A DNA stretch of 10,773 nucleotides from contig JAFNRY010000260.1 of assembly GCA_017385345.1 (NCBI GenBank), forward strand, positions 1 through 10,773, written 5' to 3'. This DNA is from Kiritimatiellia bacterium. Its GTDB lineage: Bacteria; Verrucomicrobiota; Kiritimatiellia; RFP12; UBA1067. Numbering within the stretch: position 1 is the stretch's first letter; each line of letters starts with the position of its first letter. Shown here one piece after another: positions 1-7,883 of the stretch. The notes beneath the pieces are model-generated. The model searched no databases. It saw only the letters and a list, made by a program, of their open reading frames with translations, and had not been told where the DNA came from. The position numbers and the translations under genes were made by a program.

Positions 1-453
1 CATCGGCAGGCGCAAGCGGCGGCATCTCGACACGATGGTCGGCATTATGTCTTCCGGGGAATCGGTCAAAAGGAGAAAAACGGTCTTGGGGGGAGGCTCT
101 TCAAGCGTTTTGAGAAACGTGTTCGCGGCGCCGGGCTGCATCCTGTCTGCGCCCTCGATGACGACCGCGCGCCAGCCGCCGGAGAACGACGCCCGTCCGA
201 GCGGTTCGACCACGGAACCGCGCATCGCGTCGATTTTTATGGTGCGCGACCTGCCCTCCGGACGGACGGCGAACACGTCGGGATGGTTCCCCGCCTCGAC
301 CTGCGCGTCGCAGCCCGGAAACAGGAGGGAAAGAACGCCGCGCGCGAAGAGGTCGCACTCGCCGCGCAGATCGCCGGAGACTATCCAGCCGCCATCCGCG
401 CGACCTTCCGCGACAGCCGCGGAAAAAAGCCCGTGCGCCTCTTCGCGTGTCAT
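1..453 (-). CDS. holB: DNA polymerase III delta-prime subunit, N-terminal part (cut by window edge)
   Basis: The 151 visible codons match the N-terminal AAA+ module of the clamp-loader delta-prime subunit, which helps load the sliding clamp onto primed DNA. The clearest marks are the segment AANTFLKTLEEPPPKTVFLL (about residues 109-128) and, after it, the SRC-type motif IVSRCRR. The HPDVFAV segment near residue 57 is also typical of the family. The usual P-loop is degenerate (SGDLRGECDL instead of GxxGxGK), as expected for a delta-prime subunit that does not hydrolyse ATP. The four-cysteine zinc module seen in Escherichia coli HolB is absent. The start is the first ATG after the ilvE stop, 10 nt away, with only a weak GGA upstream. 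The gene runs off the left edge, so its C-terminal collar domain is not visible. A gamma/tau-type DnaX protein is less likely because the P-loop lysine is missing. Confidence 0.9.
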   Translation of the reverse strand, partial: MTREEAHGLFSAAVAEGRADGGWIVSGDLRGECDLFARGVLSLLFPGCDAQVEAGNHPDVFAVRPEGRSRTIKIDAMRGSVVEPLGRASFSGGWRAVVIEGADRMQPGAANTFLKTLEEPPPKTVFLLLTDSPEDIMPTIVSRCRRLRLPM

Positions 454-463
454 GCCGCGTCCG

Positions 464-1495
464 TCAGAGTTCCACCTCGCTGCACCAGCCGTGCACGTCC
501 GGGAGATTGCCGTACTGGATTCCCTGGACGGTGTCGAAAAGCTTCTGCAGATGCGGACCGACCGAATCGGGCTCCGAGATCTTTATCACCTCGTCGCCGC
601 GCGTGATTTCCCAGACCGGCGTCACGACGACGGCGGTTCCGCACGCGGCGACCTCCGAGAACTCGCGTATCTCCCCGTACGGCACGGGCCTGGTCTCGAC
701 CTTCCATCCGAGATCGGCGGCGCACTGCTTGAGCGACATGTTGGTGACGGACGGAAGCACCGACTTGCTGTCCGGCGTGACGTAGGTGCCGTCCGCTTTG
801 ATGCCGATGAAGTTCGAGGTGGAGAACTCCTCGACGAGCGTATGCGTCTTCGCGTCGAGATAAAGCTCCACCGGCCAGCCTTCCCTTTTCGCCTTCTCGT
901 GCGCGAAGAGCGAAGCCGCGTAGTTGCCGCCTACCTTCACGTCGCCCATGCCTTGCGGCGCGGCGCGGTCCCATCCGTCGAGAATGACGGCGCGCACCGG
1001 CTTGATGCCGCCCTTGTAGTAGGCGCCCACCGGCATCACCATCACTATGAAGGTGTATTCTTTCGCGGGGGCTACGCCGATCTGGGGACCCGTTCCTATG
1101 AGAAGAGGTCTTATGTAAAGCGAGCCGCCGGTTCCGTACGGCGGAACGAACTCCTCGTTCGCGGCGACGGCGGCCTTGCACGTCTCGATGAACATTTCGA
1201 CGGGGACAGGGGGCATGACGCAGCGCTCCGCCGTCCTGTGCATCCGCTTGGCGTTTTCGTCCGGCCGGAAAATGGCAATTTTGCCGTCCTTCCGGCGGAA
1301 CGCCTTCATCCCTTCGAAGCACTCCTGCCCGTAGTGCAGGCAGCTCGCTCCGATGTGCATTGCGATGTAGGGTTCCTTCCTGTATTCGATCTCGCCCCAC
1401 TTGCCCTCGCGCCAGACCCTGCGGACGTGGCAATTCACGTCCGAAAAGCCGAATCCGAGACTTGTCCAGTCTATGTCGTTCCTTGGTTGTTTCAT
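464..1495 (-). CDS. ilvE: Branched-chain amino-acid aminotransferase (class IV, PLP-dependent)
   Basis: A 343-residue protein that transfers the amino group between glutamate and the 2-oxo acids of valine, leucine and isoleucine, in the cytoplasm. It matches the longer BCAT form (BCAT2/eukaryotic-like) of fold-type IV PLP enzymes. Visible marks are QECFEGMKAFR (57-67), RPLLIGTGPQIGVAP (129-143), the PLP-binding lysine K187 in VKVGGNYAASLF, and EEFSTSNFIGI (222-232), which corresponds to the conserved cofactor-binding loop. The length is normal and no expected motif is broken. The ATG lies one base after the stop of the upstream membrane-protein gene. An AAGGA sits 7 nt before it, inside the end of that gene, so translation is likely coupled. 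No other ilv or leu genes are in the window. A D-amino-acid transaminase or aminodeoxychorismate lyase is unlikely given the length and the ECFEGMKA motif. Confidence 0.95.
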   Translation of the reverse strand: MKQPRNDIDWTSLGFGFSDVNCHVRRVWREGKWGEIEYRKEPYIAMHIGASCLHYGQECFEGMKAFRRKDGKIAIFRPDENAKRMHRTAERCVMPPVPVEMFIETCKAAVAANEEFVPPYGTGGSLYIRPLLIGTGPQIGVAPAKEYTFIVMVMPVGAYYKGGIKPVRAVILDGWDRAAPQGMGDVKVGGNYAASLFAHEKAKREGWPVELYLDAKTHTLVEEFSTSNFIGIKADGTYVTPDSKSVLPSVTNMSLKQCAADLGWKVETRPVPYGEIREFSEVAACGTAVVVTPVWEITRGDEVIKISEPDSVGPHLQKLFDTVQGIQYGNLPDVHGWCSEVEL

Positions 1496-1496
1496 T

Positions 1497-4400
1497 TCAT
1501 TTTCCTTGCTGTCCTGCCATGGCCCGCGCCATGCCGTTGAGTTCCATGTCCGCCGCGCATTCGCTGCGAAGGCGCTCGCGGTCGATTGAATAAGCGGTGT
1601 TGAAGCAGTGCGCGGCGGGCGCGATGCGTCCGCACTTGTACTGGAACTTGCAAAGTTTCAGCCAGAACGGGAACGCTTCGCCGTCGCGGGGGCGCGCGTC
1701 GAGCGCCGCCTGCAGCGAATCGGCGGCGACTTCGCGGTCGAGGCCGAAAGCGTAGTCGTACCAGGCCGAGGCGTCCTGCCAGGCACCTTCCGCCAAGCTC
1801 GCCGAGGCGTAGCCGAGCACGCCGCTCTTCGCCGGCCTGCGTTCGAGATTCAGATATTTGGCGTAGGCCCGCCTCGCCGCGGCCGTCCTCTCGCGCCCGC
1901 CTTCGCCGACAATGCGTGCGAGCCGCAGCACTTGCTCCGGATCGGAGACCGACGGAAGGACATCCTCGGCGACTTTCGCCGCCTCGCGCAGCGAGCCGAC
2001 GGCGGAGTAGTGGACGGCGAGGGAATACAAGTCGGACGGCGAGGCCTTGCCGTCGCGCACGAGCTTCTCTATCCTGTCGGTTTCCCTGCGCGCCGCCACG
2101 TAGCTCCGGAAACGCGCGGTGCGGCTGTTGTTGGGATCGAGCAGGTCGATATAGTCCATCAACTCCGATATCGCACCGAGCCTGCCGGAAGGAACGAGCA
2201 TTTCGCTGACGTACCGCAGAGAAGCCTCCGGCGACGCCGGGTACAAAAGCATCGCTTCGCGGTAAGCGCGGGCGGCGTCGGCATAGCGGCCCTGCTTCGC
2301 GTACAGCCCCGCGATTGCGGTGCGCAGTTTGGAAAAGCTCTTCTGGGCCGCAAAGTCGCGCACGTACATCGGATCGTCGAGAAGCCGTCTGGAGTACCAG
2401 TCCCAGAAATCCCTGTCCTTTACGGCGGTCGCGGCGTCGTAAGGCGTGCGATCCGCGTTTATCTTCATTATGAGACCGTGCGGCGAAAGGTACGGGTACA
2501 TCCACTGGATGGGATAGCTTTCCTCCACGTAGAACGAGTGGCGCTTCCTGTCGTGCTCGAACATCATCTGGGTCAGGATGGCGTTGATTTCCATGACGCC
2601 GAGCGCGCCGGTGACCTGGACGCGGCCGTTCTCTATCCTGAGATCGCCGTTCGCCTGGCGCACGCCGCGCCGCACTTCATCGACGTACCTCTCGAACGCC
2701 GCCGCGCTATCCTCTTTCGCCGGTATCCATATTTCGTCGCCGTAGAGATCGCGCTCGACAGACATGTAGGTGTCGTCCGCCAGGGCGTTCTGGGTGATGA
2801 GATAGACGTCGGGACGGAAGTTCGCGCCGTAGATCATGTACGTCGGAACGAATCTCCCGGGATCGGTTCCGCCGAAGAAAATCGAATACGGCTCCATCGG
2901 CTCCGGCCAGGCAGGATCCGGCAACGGCTCTTCGTCGGCGGTTATCTGCTCGCGTATCGCCTTGCAGCCGTCGAGCTGGTACGCGCCGAACTGCCATCCG
3001 AACGTATGCCCGTTCTGCTCCGACCCGCCGAACTTGTGGACGATTTCGTTAGCGCCGATCTTCTCCGAGAGTTCGTCCGGCGCATAGTTCTGGACCACGG
3101 GCATCCCCCCGGGCAGAAGAATCATGACAAGGGCCGCGCCGGCGAAAACCGCCTTCGAACGGACAACCGCCGGAAAGCGCTTTTCGGCAAAGCCGGCGAG
3201 AACCGCGCCGGCCACGGTGAGCGCATAGCCGATCCACAGCGCTATCATCGCATGGGAAGATATGAACTTCACCTTCTGTATGAATCCATCCTGCAGATCG
3301 CCCTTCACGTTCGCCAGAAGAATGAGAGGAACCGTCATCATGAAAAAGCAGACGACGGACGCCACAATCCACTGGACGGACACCGAAGGCGCCTCGAACC
3401 GCAGACGGACCGGTAGCCGCCGCGCGCCGCCCGACATTCTGCGCAGCCGCGTCCGGCCGGCGAGCGCGGCCACTGCCGGGAGCGCGAGTCTGCGCCAGAC
3501 GGCTATGGCAAAGCCTGCGGCCGCGACCGCGGCCATGCCGGCGATGAGGACGCGGTCGAACGTCTCGAACGCTTCACCCCCTTTGAAGCCGGCGGCGCCG
3601 GCAAGAGCCCGCAGCATGAGAACGCAGAGCAAGGCGCCTACAGCATACACGCCTCTAAAACAGCGCACTCCCGAGGCGCACCGCACCTGCGCGCGCCACA
3701 TCGAGAACGGAACGATTGCGAAGAACGCGAGGAAGTCGCTGAACTGCATCTTGATTTCGGAGAAGTAATGGCCGATCTGGGTCTTGACGAACTCTAAAAG
3801 AGCGGCGGCGTCCGGGAAGGACGGCAGCGCGATCGCCTCGTACTGGCCGCGCATTATGGCGTGCTTGAAGCCGCCCCATGTCCGCGGATACCCCCAGTTC
3901 ATGGGCGGATTGCGCAAATCGGACATGACCGGCATGTAAAGGTAGAAGCTGACGCCGAGCGGCGCGAGAATCGCAGCGCCGGCGACCGCCCTTCCGTTCG
4001 GCAAGGCGATGCGAGCGAGCGCGACCACGACGAAGTTCCACGCGACAGGCCACCAGAACCACCACGAGGCCGGATGGGTGAGCCCGTTCATCGCGCCGTG
4101 TTTAAGAAGAATGAAGGCGGCGACATGGAATCCCGCCACCGGTATCGCGTAGCTGAAACCGCAAGGGATGAACGCGGCGCAGGAAAACAGAGCGGCCAGA
4201 AGGACGACGAACAGCAGGATCTGCGGCGTCCACGAAAAGATTTCGCCCTCGTATCCGTCGAGGCCCGCCTGCGGGACGAGCGCAGCGGCGACGACGGCGG
4301 CGAGCGCGAATGCGCCCGCGGCCGCGAGGAATTTCCAGCGGCGAACGCCGTCGAGCATGGCGGCGACAGCGGCTGCGACGCTCGCCGCCGAAAACGCGGC

Positions 4401-5456
4401 GACCCATGCGTAGCAGCGCGGATCGACAAGCGGAGCGACCGTCTCGTCGCCGGCATCTGCCCAAATCTCCGCCCCGGCGAAGACCCCGAGCGCGCAGAGG
4501 GCGAGCACGCCGGCCGCCGAACAGGCGCCGTACATAAACACACGCAGCGTCTTCCGGCTTTCGCGCCCCTTCGCCAAACTGTACGCCGCGTACGCGATGG
4601 AAAGCACCAGCAGCGCCACGGCAATTCCCGCGGCCCACCCGGACGGACAGTGCGAAACTGACATTTTCGCGGCATGCTTCGCTATCGCATTGTTCGCCAT
4701 TCCCGGAGCCGCGCGCCACATCGCCCCTATCTTCAGAAGCTGCCATGTCATCGCGGCGGGTATGAGATACATCGCGAAGTCGCGGAACAGACGGAAGTTC
4801 CTCAAGAAAATTATTATCGCCAGCGGCGCCATGGCGAACAGCAGAACCTGGTAGTTCGTAAGTCCAAGCCCGAACACGAACGCGGTGAGCCACACGGTCC
4901 TGTCCGAAGGCTTGCACATCCACCGGTAGCTCAAAAGGAATACGAGGGCGAGAAAAAGGGAATTGAGAGAATAGATTTCGACGATGGTGGACTGCGACCA
5001 TTCCACCGGGGAGAACGCGAACGCGAGCGCGCCGCCGACGCCGCCGCCGAAGCACAGCCAGCCGGCGCCCTTCTTCTTCGCCGCCGCGCCTATCATATCC
5101 CTGGCGCTGCGGCTCGCAAGCGCGGCCATGCACCCTGCGGCGAGCGCTCCGAAAACGGCGCTCATACAGCTTATCGCCCACGCCGGCGTGGGGTGGCCCA
5201 TGTACGTGACGAAAGAGAAAACCTTGCAGAAGATCCACGCGCAGAACGTCCAGAACGGGTAGCCCGGGGGATGCGGCACCCCGAGATGCGCGCCGGCCGT
5301 CGCCAGCTCGCCCGAATCCTCGCAACCTACCGAAGGGCCGAGAGTCGCGAAATACACGGCGAACGACACGAGAGTGGCGACCCAGAACGCCGCCTTGTCG
5401 AACCTCGACAGAAAACCCTCGCTCTCACCATCCATCCGTACAGCCTTTCCTTCCAT
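1497..5456 (-). CDS. DUF2723 membrane protein (GT-C glycosyltransferase-like) with C-terminal TPR repeats
   Basis: About 1319 residues from the ATG at 5456. The N-terminal DUF2723 domain shows an acidic pair in GCEDSGELATAGAHLG and a HPPGYPFW motif (about residues 44-70). Some 15 hydrophobic segments follow up to about residue 785, with NWGYPRTWGGFKHAIMRGQY (about 520-538), another family signature. DUF2723 belongs to the GT-C-like superfamily of polytopic transferases using lipid-linked sugars; substrate and activity are inferred, not shown. Residues 795-1030 form a soluble, probably extracytoplasmic domain. Residues about 1040-1319 look like degenerate TPR units (for example YADAARAYREAMLLYP). 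The fusion is long for the family. A GGAG lies 10 nt before the ATG at 5456; a GTG at 5465 and an ATG at 5435 are alternatives. It sits 15 nt after tadB and could modify Tad-exported or other surface proteins. Confidence 0.87.
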   Translation of the reverse strand: MEGKAVRMDGESEGFLSRFDKAAFWVATLVSFAVYFATLGPSVGCEDSGELATAGAHLGVPHPPGYPFWTFCAWIFCKVFSFVTYMGHPTPAWAISCMSAVFGALAAGCMAALASRSARDMIGAAAKKKGAGWLCFGGGVGGALAFAFSPVEWSQSTIVEIYSLNSLFLALVFLLSYRWMCKPSDRTVWLTAFVFGLGLTNYQVLLFAMAPLAIIIFLRNFRLFRDFAMYLIPAAMTWQLLKIGAMWRAAPGMANNAIAKHAAKMSVSHCPSGWAAGIAVALLVLSIAYAAYSLAKGRESRKTLRVFMYGACSAAGVLALCALGVFAGAEIWADAGDETVAPLVDPRCYAWVAAFSAASVAAAVAAMLDGVRRWKFLAAAGAFALAAVVAAALVPQAGLDGYEGEIFSWTPQILLFVVLLAALFSCAAFIPCGFSYAIPVAGFHVAAFILLKHGAMNGLTHPASWWFWWPVAWNFVVVALARIALPNGRAVAGAAILAPLGVSFYLYMPVMSDLRNPPMNWGYPRTWGGFKHAIMRGQYEAIALPSFPDAAALLEFVKTQIGHYFSEIKMQFSDFLAFFAIVPFSMWRAQVRCASGVRCFRGVYAVGALLCVLMLRALAGAAGFKGGEAFETFDRVLIAGMAAVAAAGFAIAVWRRLALPAVAALAGRTRLRRMSGGARRLPVRLRFEAPSVSVQWIVASVVCFFMMTVPLILLANVKGDLQDGFIQKVKFISSHAMIALWIGYALTVAGAVLAGFAEKRFPAVVRSKAVFAGAALVMILLPGGMPVVQNYAPDELSEKIGANEIVHKFGGSEQNGHTFGWQFGAYQLDGCKAIREQITADEEPLPDPAWPEPMEPYSIFFGGTDPGRFVPTYMIYGANFRPDVYLITQNALADDTYMSVERDLYGDEIWIPAKEDSAAAFERYVDEVRRGVRQANGDLRIENGRVQVTGALGVMEINAILTQMMFEHDRKRHSFYVEESYPIQWMYPYLSPHGLIMKINADRTPYDAATAVKDRDFWDWYSRRLLDDPMYVRDFAAQKSFSKLRTAIAGLYAKQGRYADAARAYREAMLLYPASPEASLRYVSEMLVPSGRLGAISELMDYIDLLDPNNSRTARFRSYVAARRETDRIEKLVRDGKASPSDLYSLAVHYSAVGSLREAAKVAEDVLPSVSDPEQVLRLARIVGEGGRERTAAARRAYAKYLNLERRPAKSGVLGYASASLAEGAWQDASAWYDYAFGLDREVAADSLQAALDARPRDGEAFPFWLKLCKFQYKCGRIAPAAHCFNTAYSIDRERLRSECAADMELNGMARAMAGQQGK
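1503..1507 (-). promoter_or_regulatory. Ribosome binding site of ilvE
   Basis: AAGGA on the minus strand, 7 nt before the ilvE ATG at 1495. It lies inside the last codons of the upstream DUF2723-TPR gene, whose stop (1499-1497) is one base before the start. This supports the chosen ilvE start and reinitiation after the upstream gene. The ATG at 1500 is in a frame that stops after two codons and cannot be the start. Confidence 0.7.
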
Positions 5457-5466
5457 AAACGACACG

Positions 5467-5470
5467 CTCC
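5467..5470 (-). promoter_or_regulatory. Probable ribosome binding site of the DUF2723-TPR gene
   Basis: GGAG on the minus strand, 10 nt before the ATG at 5456. It is only 1 nt from the alternative GTG at 5465, too close to serve that start, so it favours 5456. The ATG at 5435 has a purine-rich GGAAAGG upstream and cannot be excluded. The choice changes only the first ten residues. Confidence 0.45.
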
Positions 5471-5471
5471 G

Positions 5472-6158
5472 TCAAATGTCGATATTCGTTATTTTCCTGA
5501 TCAGAAGCCAGCCCGCCCCTGTAAGGACGAGCGTTGCGGCTATCGCCGCGACACCGGCCATGCTGTTGAAAAACGGTATCATCATCTCCGGCTTCAAAGC
5601 CGTCATCGCCGCGCCGAGCACCAGCGGCATCGCCGACACGACGACCCCCTGCAGGCGGCCCTGCGCAGTAAGCGTCTTGATTTTCCGCTGGATCTTCATG
5701 CGCATGCGTATCGTGGAAGCGATTTTCTCGAAAATCTCGGTAATATTGCCGCCGGTCTTCCTGCTGGCGAGAATCGCCGCCGCGACGAGCTGGAAGTCCT
5801 CCGATCCGGTGCGCTGCGCGAGAGAATCGAGCGCCTCGTCCATTCCCATTCCGATGCGCAGCTGCTTCTGCAGCACGGCGAATTCGGCGGAGACGGGATC
5901 GTTGCCGAGCTCGATGACGGACTCGAAGGCCTGCGCAATCGAAAAACCGGCCTTCAAGGCATTGGACATGGTTGCAAGGGCATCCGGCAGCTGTTCCGCG
6001 AATCTGGAGCGGCGGCGAGATTCGCGCCACCTGGCAACCGGTCCGGCGCCGCCGGCGCGCGGGGAGGTTTTTTCTCCCCTGCATATCGACGCGTACCACG
6101 CGAATCCCGCCCCGGAAACCGCGAAGAGTAGCATCGCCGCGATTGGCAGCACGCTCAT
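5472..6158 (-). CDS. tadB: TadB-like type II/IV secretion inner-membrane platform protein (T2SSF domain)
   Basis: A 228-residue inner-membrane protein of the GspF/TadB family, the platform that couples the secretion ATPase to pilin assembly. It has one N-terminal membrane segment (about 2-24) and a basic linker (about 40-52). A single T2SSF domain (about 53-178) follows, with FAEQLPDALATMSNALKAGFS (52-72), TGSEDFQLVAAAILASRKTGGN (117-138) and a helical IRMRMKIQRKIKTLTAQGRLQG stretch. Two C-terminal membrane segments are at about 171-187 and 198-221. TadB proteins are usually near 300 residues with more membrane sequence before the domain, so this one is short. The ATG at 6158 overlaps the cpaF stop (ATGA) and has AAGGAG 6 nt upstream; an open frame reaching back to 6251 inside cpaF is not used. 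No TadC partner follows. TadC itself is an alternative identity, but gene order after cpaF favours TadB. Confidence 0.88.
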   Translation of the reverse strand: MSVLPIAAMLLFAVSGAGFAWYASICRGEKTSPRAGGAGPVARWRESRRRSRFAEQLPDALATMSNALKAGFSIAQAFESVIELGNDPVSAEFAVLQKQLRIGMGMDEALDSLAQRTGSEDFQLVAAAILASRKTGGNITEIFEKIASTIRMRMKIQRKIKTLTAQGRLQGVVVSAMPLVLGAAMTALKPEMMIPFFNSMAGVAAIAATLVLTGAGWLLIRKITNIDI

Positions 6159-7879
6159 CCCACTCTCCTTATCTTTACCGTCCCGGTCCAGTCCGGATCG
6201 AAGATCCTTGCATCGAGAGAAAGGCCTCTTCCGCGCAGCGTGTCGAACCACGTCGGTACCGCGCCGGTAGGCGCGAACCGTCCCGCGACCCGCCCGTTGG
6301 AATCCACTCCGGTAGGGGTAAAGGCGAAAAGTTCCTGCATCACTATCTGGCTTCCCTCGAGTCCCGTCACCTCGGTTATGGAAACCACCTTGCGGGTGCC
6401 GTCGGCGAAACGCGTCTCGTGGATGATGATATCGACGGCGCTCGCTATCTGTTCGCGGATCGCGCGCGACGGCAGCTCCATGCCGCTCATCATGACCATG
6501 GTTTCCAGGCGCGATATCACGTCACGCGGCGAGTTCGCGTGCACGGTCGTGAGCGATCCGTCGTGGCCCGTGTTCATCGCCTGCAGCATGTCGAGCGCCT
6601 CTCCGCCGCGGCATTCGCCCACGATTATCCTGTCCGGCCTCATGCGCAGACAGTTCTTAACGAGATCGCGGATCGTCACCGCGCCCTTGCCCTCTATGTT
6701 CGGCGGCCTAGCCTCAAGTCGTATCACATGGGGCTGCTGCAGCTTGAGTTCCGCGGCGTCCTCCACGGTTATTATGCGCTCTCCCTCCGGCACGAATCCA
6801 GAAAGCAGATTGAGCAGCGTCGTCTTGCCGGAACCGGTGCCGCCCGCGACGACAATGTTCTTGCGCAGCAGCACGCAGAGTTTCATGAATTCGGCGGCAT
6901 TGCGCGTCCACGTGCCGAAACGCACGAAATCCTCGACCGTCATTGCTGACTTTGCGAACTTGCGGATGGTGATCGTCGGGCCGGAAAGCGAAAGCGGCGC
7001 GATTATGGCGTTGACTCGGCTTCCGTCCTGCAGGCGGGCGTCAACGTACGGCTGGGATTCGTCTATGCGCCTGCCGAGCGGGGAAACTATGCGTTCTATC
7101 GCCGCGATCACGCTCGCATCGTCGGTAAACTGGCAGCTGGAAAGCTCAAGCCTGCCCTTGCGCTCCACATAGACCTTGTGCGGGCCGTTCACCATGATTT
7201 CATTGACCGAATCGTCGGCGAGCAGATCTTCGAGCGGGCCGAGGCGCATCGCCTCGTTGAAAACGTCCTTTTCAAGGCGGGCTGGATCGATGCCCGGCGG
7301 CAGACGGCCGTTGCGCTTCACTTCCGCGACAATCTGCCCTATCTTCTCCCTCGCCGTCTTTTCGAGACCGGCCTGGTCAACGCCGCTGAGCGTCAACTTC
7401 TTCAGATCCATGCGCTTGAGCAGTTCCTGCTGTATCTGCTCCTGGACGCTGCGCCTCAGAGACATCTCGGCGGCATCGACATCCGGCCGCTCCCCGCGAT
7501 CCGGTTCTTTCGCTTCCGGCGCACCGGCATCCGCGGCGCGCGCGTTTTCCTGTCCGCCGGCCGCCGGACCGTTTTGCGCGGCCGCGCCCTCGTCAGGGGA
7601 AAATCTGAGGATGAATTTGCCTATTTCGATAAGATCGCCCCGGCCGACCGCCGCCTCGCCGGAAATCTCCCGCCCGTTCAGCAGCGTTCCGTTGGCGCTC
7701 CCCATATCCCGAACCTTCACGTCGTCGCCGGAAACCGCTACCAGCGCGTGGCTGCCGCTGACCTCGGGTCCGTCAAGCGTAAAGTCGCACGACTCCCACC
7801 TGCCGGCGATGTATTCGCCGTCCTCGAGCAGCAGTTCCTCCCTGTTTCCGTCGGGGCGCAATATGGTCAGGAGAACCAT
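6155..7879 (-). CDS. cpaF: FHA domain-CpaF/TadA fusion, Tad-type secretion ATPase
   Basis: A 574-residue cytoplasmic ATPase that powers Tad pilus assembly or secretion, with an extra phosphopeptide-binding module. Residues 1-95 are an FHA domain: GR at 26-27, S41 and H44 in VSGSHA, and the DMGSANGTLLNG loop (58-69). An Ala/Pro/acidic linker covers about 97-137. The CpaF N-terminal region (about 138-235) includes LLADDSVNEIMVNGP. The ATPase core has the Walker A motif GGTGSGKT (346-353), an acidic motif ITVEDAAEL (370-378), a Walker B region PDRIIVGECRGGEALDML (415-432) and a His box GHDGSLTTVHANS (438-450). All catalytic motifs look intact. The FHA domain keeps the Arg, Ser and Asn expected for phosphothreonine binding, but the Arg usual in SRxH is Gly. 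The start is 4 nt after the cpaB stop with AAAGGGG 10 nt upstream. No Ser/Thr kinase is in the window. Confidence 0.95.
   Translation of the reverse strand: MVLLTILRPDGNREELLLEDGEYIAGRWESCDFTLDGPEVSGSHALVAVSGDDVKVRDMGSANGTLLNGREISGEAAVGRGDLIEIGKFILRFSPDEGAAAQNGPAAGGQENARAADAGAPEAKEPDRGERPDVDAAEMSLRRSVQEQIQQELLKRMDLKKLTLSGVDQAGLEKTAREKIGQIVAEVKRNGRLPPGIDPARLEKDVFNEAMRLGPLEDLLADDSVNEIMVNGPHKVYVERKGRLELSSCQFTDDASVIAAIERIVSPLGRRIDESQPYVDARLQDGSRVNAIIAPLSLSGPTITIRKFAKSAMTVEDFVRFGTWTRNAAEFMKLCVLLRKNIVVAGGTGSGKTTLLNLLSGFVPEGERIITVEDAAELKLQQPHVIRLEARPPNIEGKGAVTIRDLVKNCLRMRPDRIIVGECRGGEALDMLQAMNTGHDGSLTTVHANSPRDVISRLETMVMMSGMELPSRAIREQIASAVDIIIHETRFADGTRKVVSITEVTGLEGSQIVMQELFAFTPTGVDSNGRVAGRFAPTGAVPTWFDTLRGRGLSLDARIFDPDWTGTVKIRRVG
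6165..6170 (-). promoter_or_regulatory. Ribosome binding site of tadB
   Basis: AAGGAG on the minus strand with a 6-nt spacer to the ATG at 6158. It lies within the last codons of cpaF. It fixes the tadB start and argues against the in-frame upstream ATG at 6251. It is the best Shine-Dalgarno match I saw in the window. Confidence 0.8.
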
Positions 7880-7883
7880 CGGC

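Noticed and set aside
35..1540. A 501-codon plus-strand open frame opposite holB and ilvE
   Set aside because: It crosses two well-supported minus-strand genes and has no recognisable domain or plausible ribosome binding site.
1608..3416. A 602-codon plus-strand open frame opposite the DUF2723-TPR gene
   Set aside because: The composition is Arg/Val/Ala-rich with no motif. The opposite strand encodes a coherent membrane protein with family signatures across the same bases.
4674..6131. A 485-codon plus-strand open frame opposite tadB and the DUF2723 gene
   Set aside because: It is highly charged, low-information sequence that spans the junction of two real genes on the other strand.
6159..6251. 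An upstream in-frame ATG that would lengthen tadB by 31 residues
   Set aside because: The extension is a charged sequence inside the cpaF coding region, whereas the ATG at 6158 has AAGGAG at ideal spacing and leads directly into a membrane segment.
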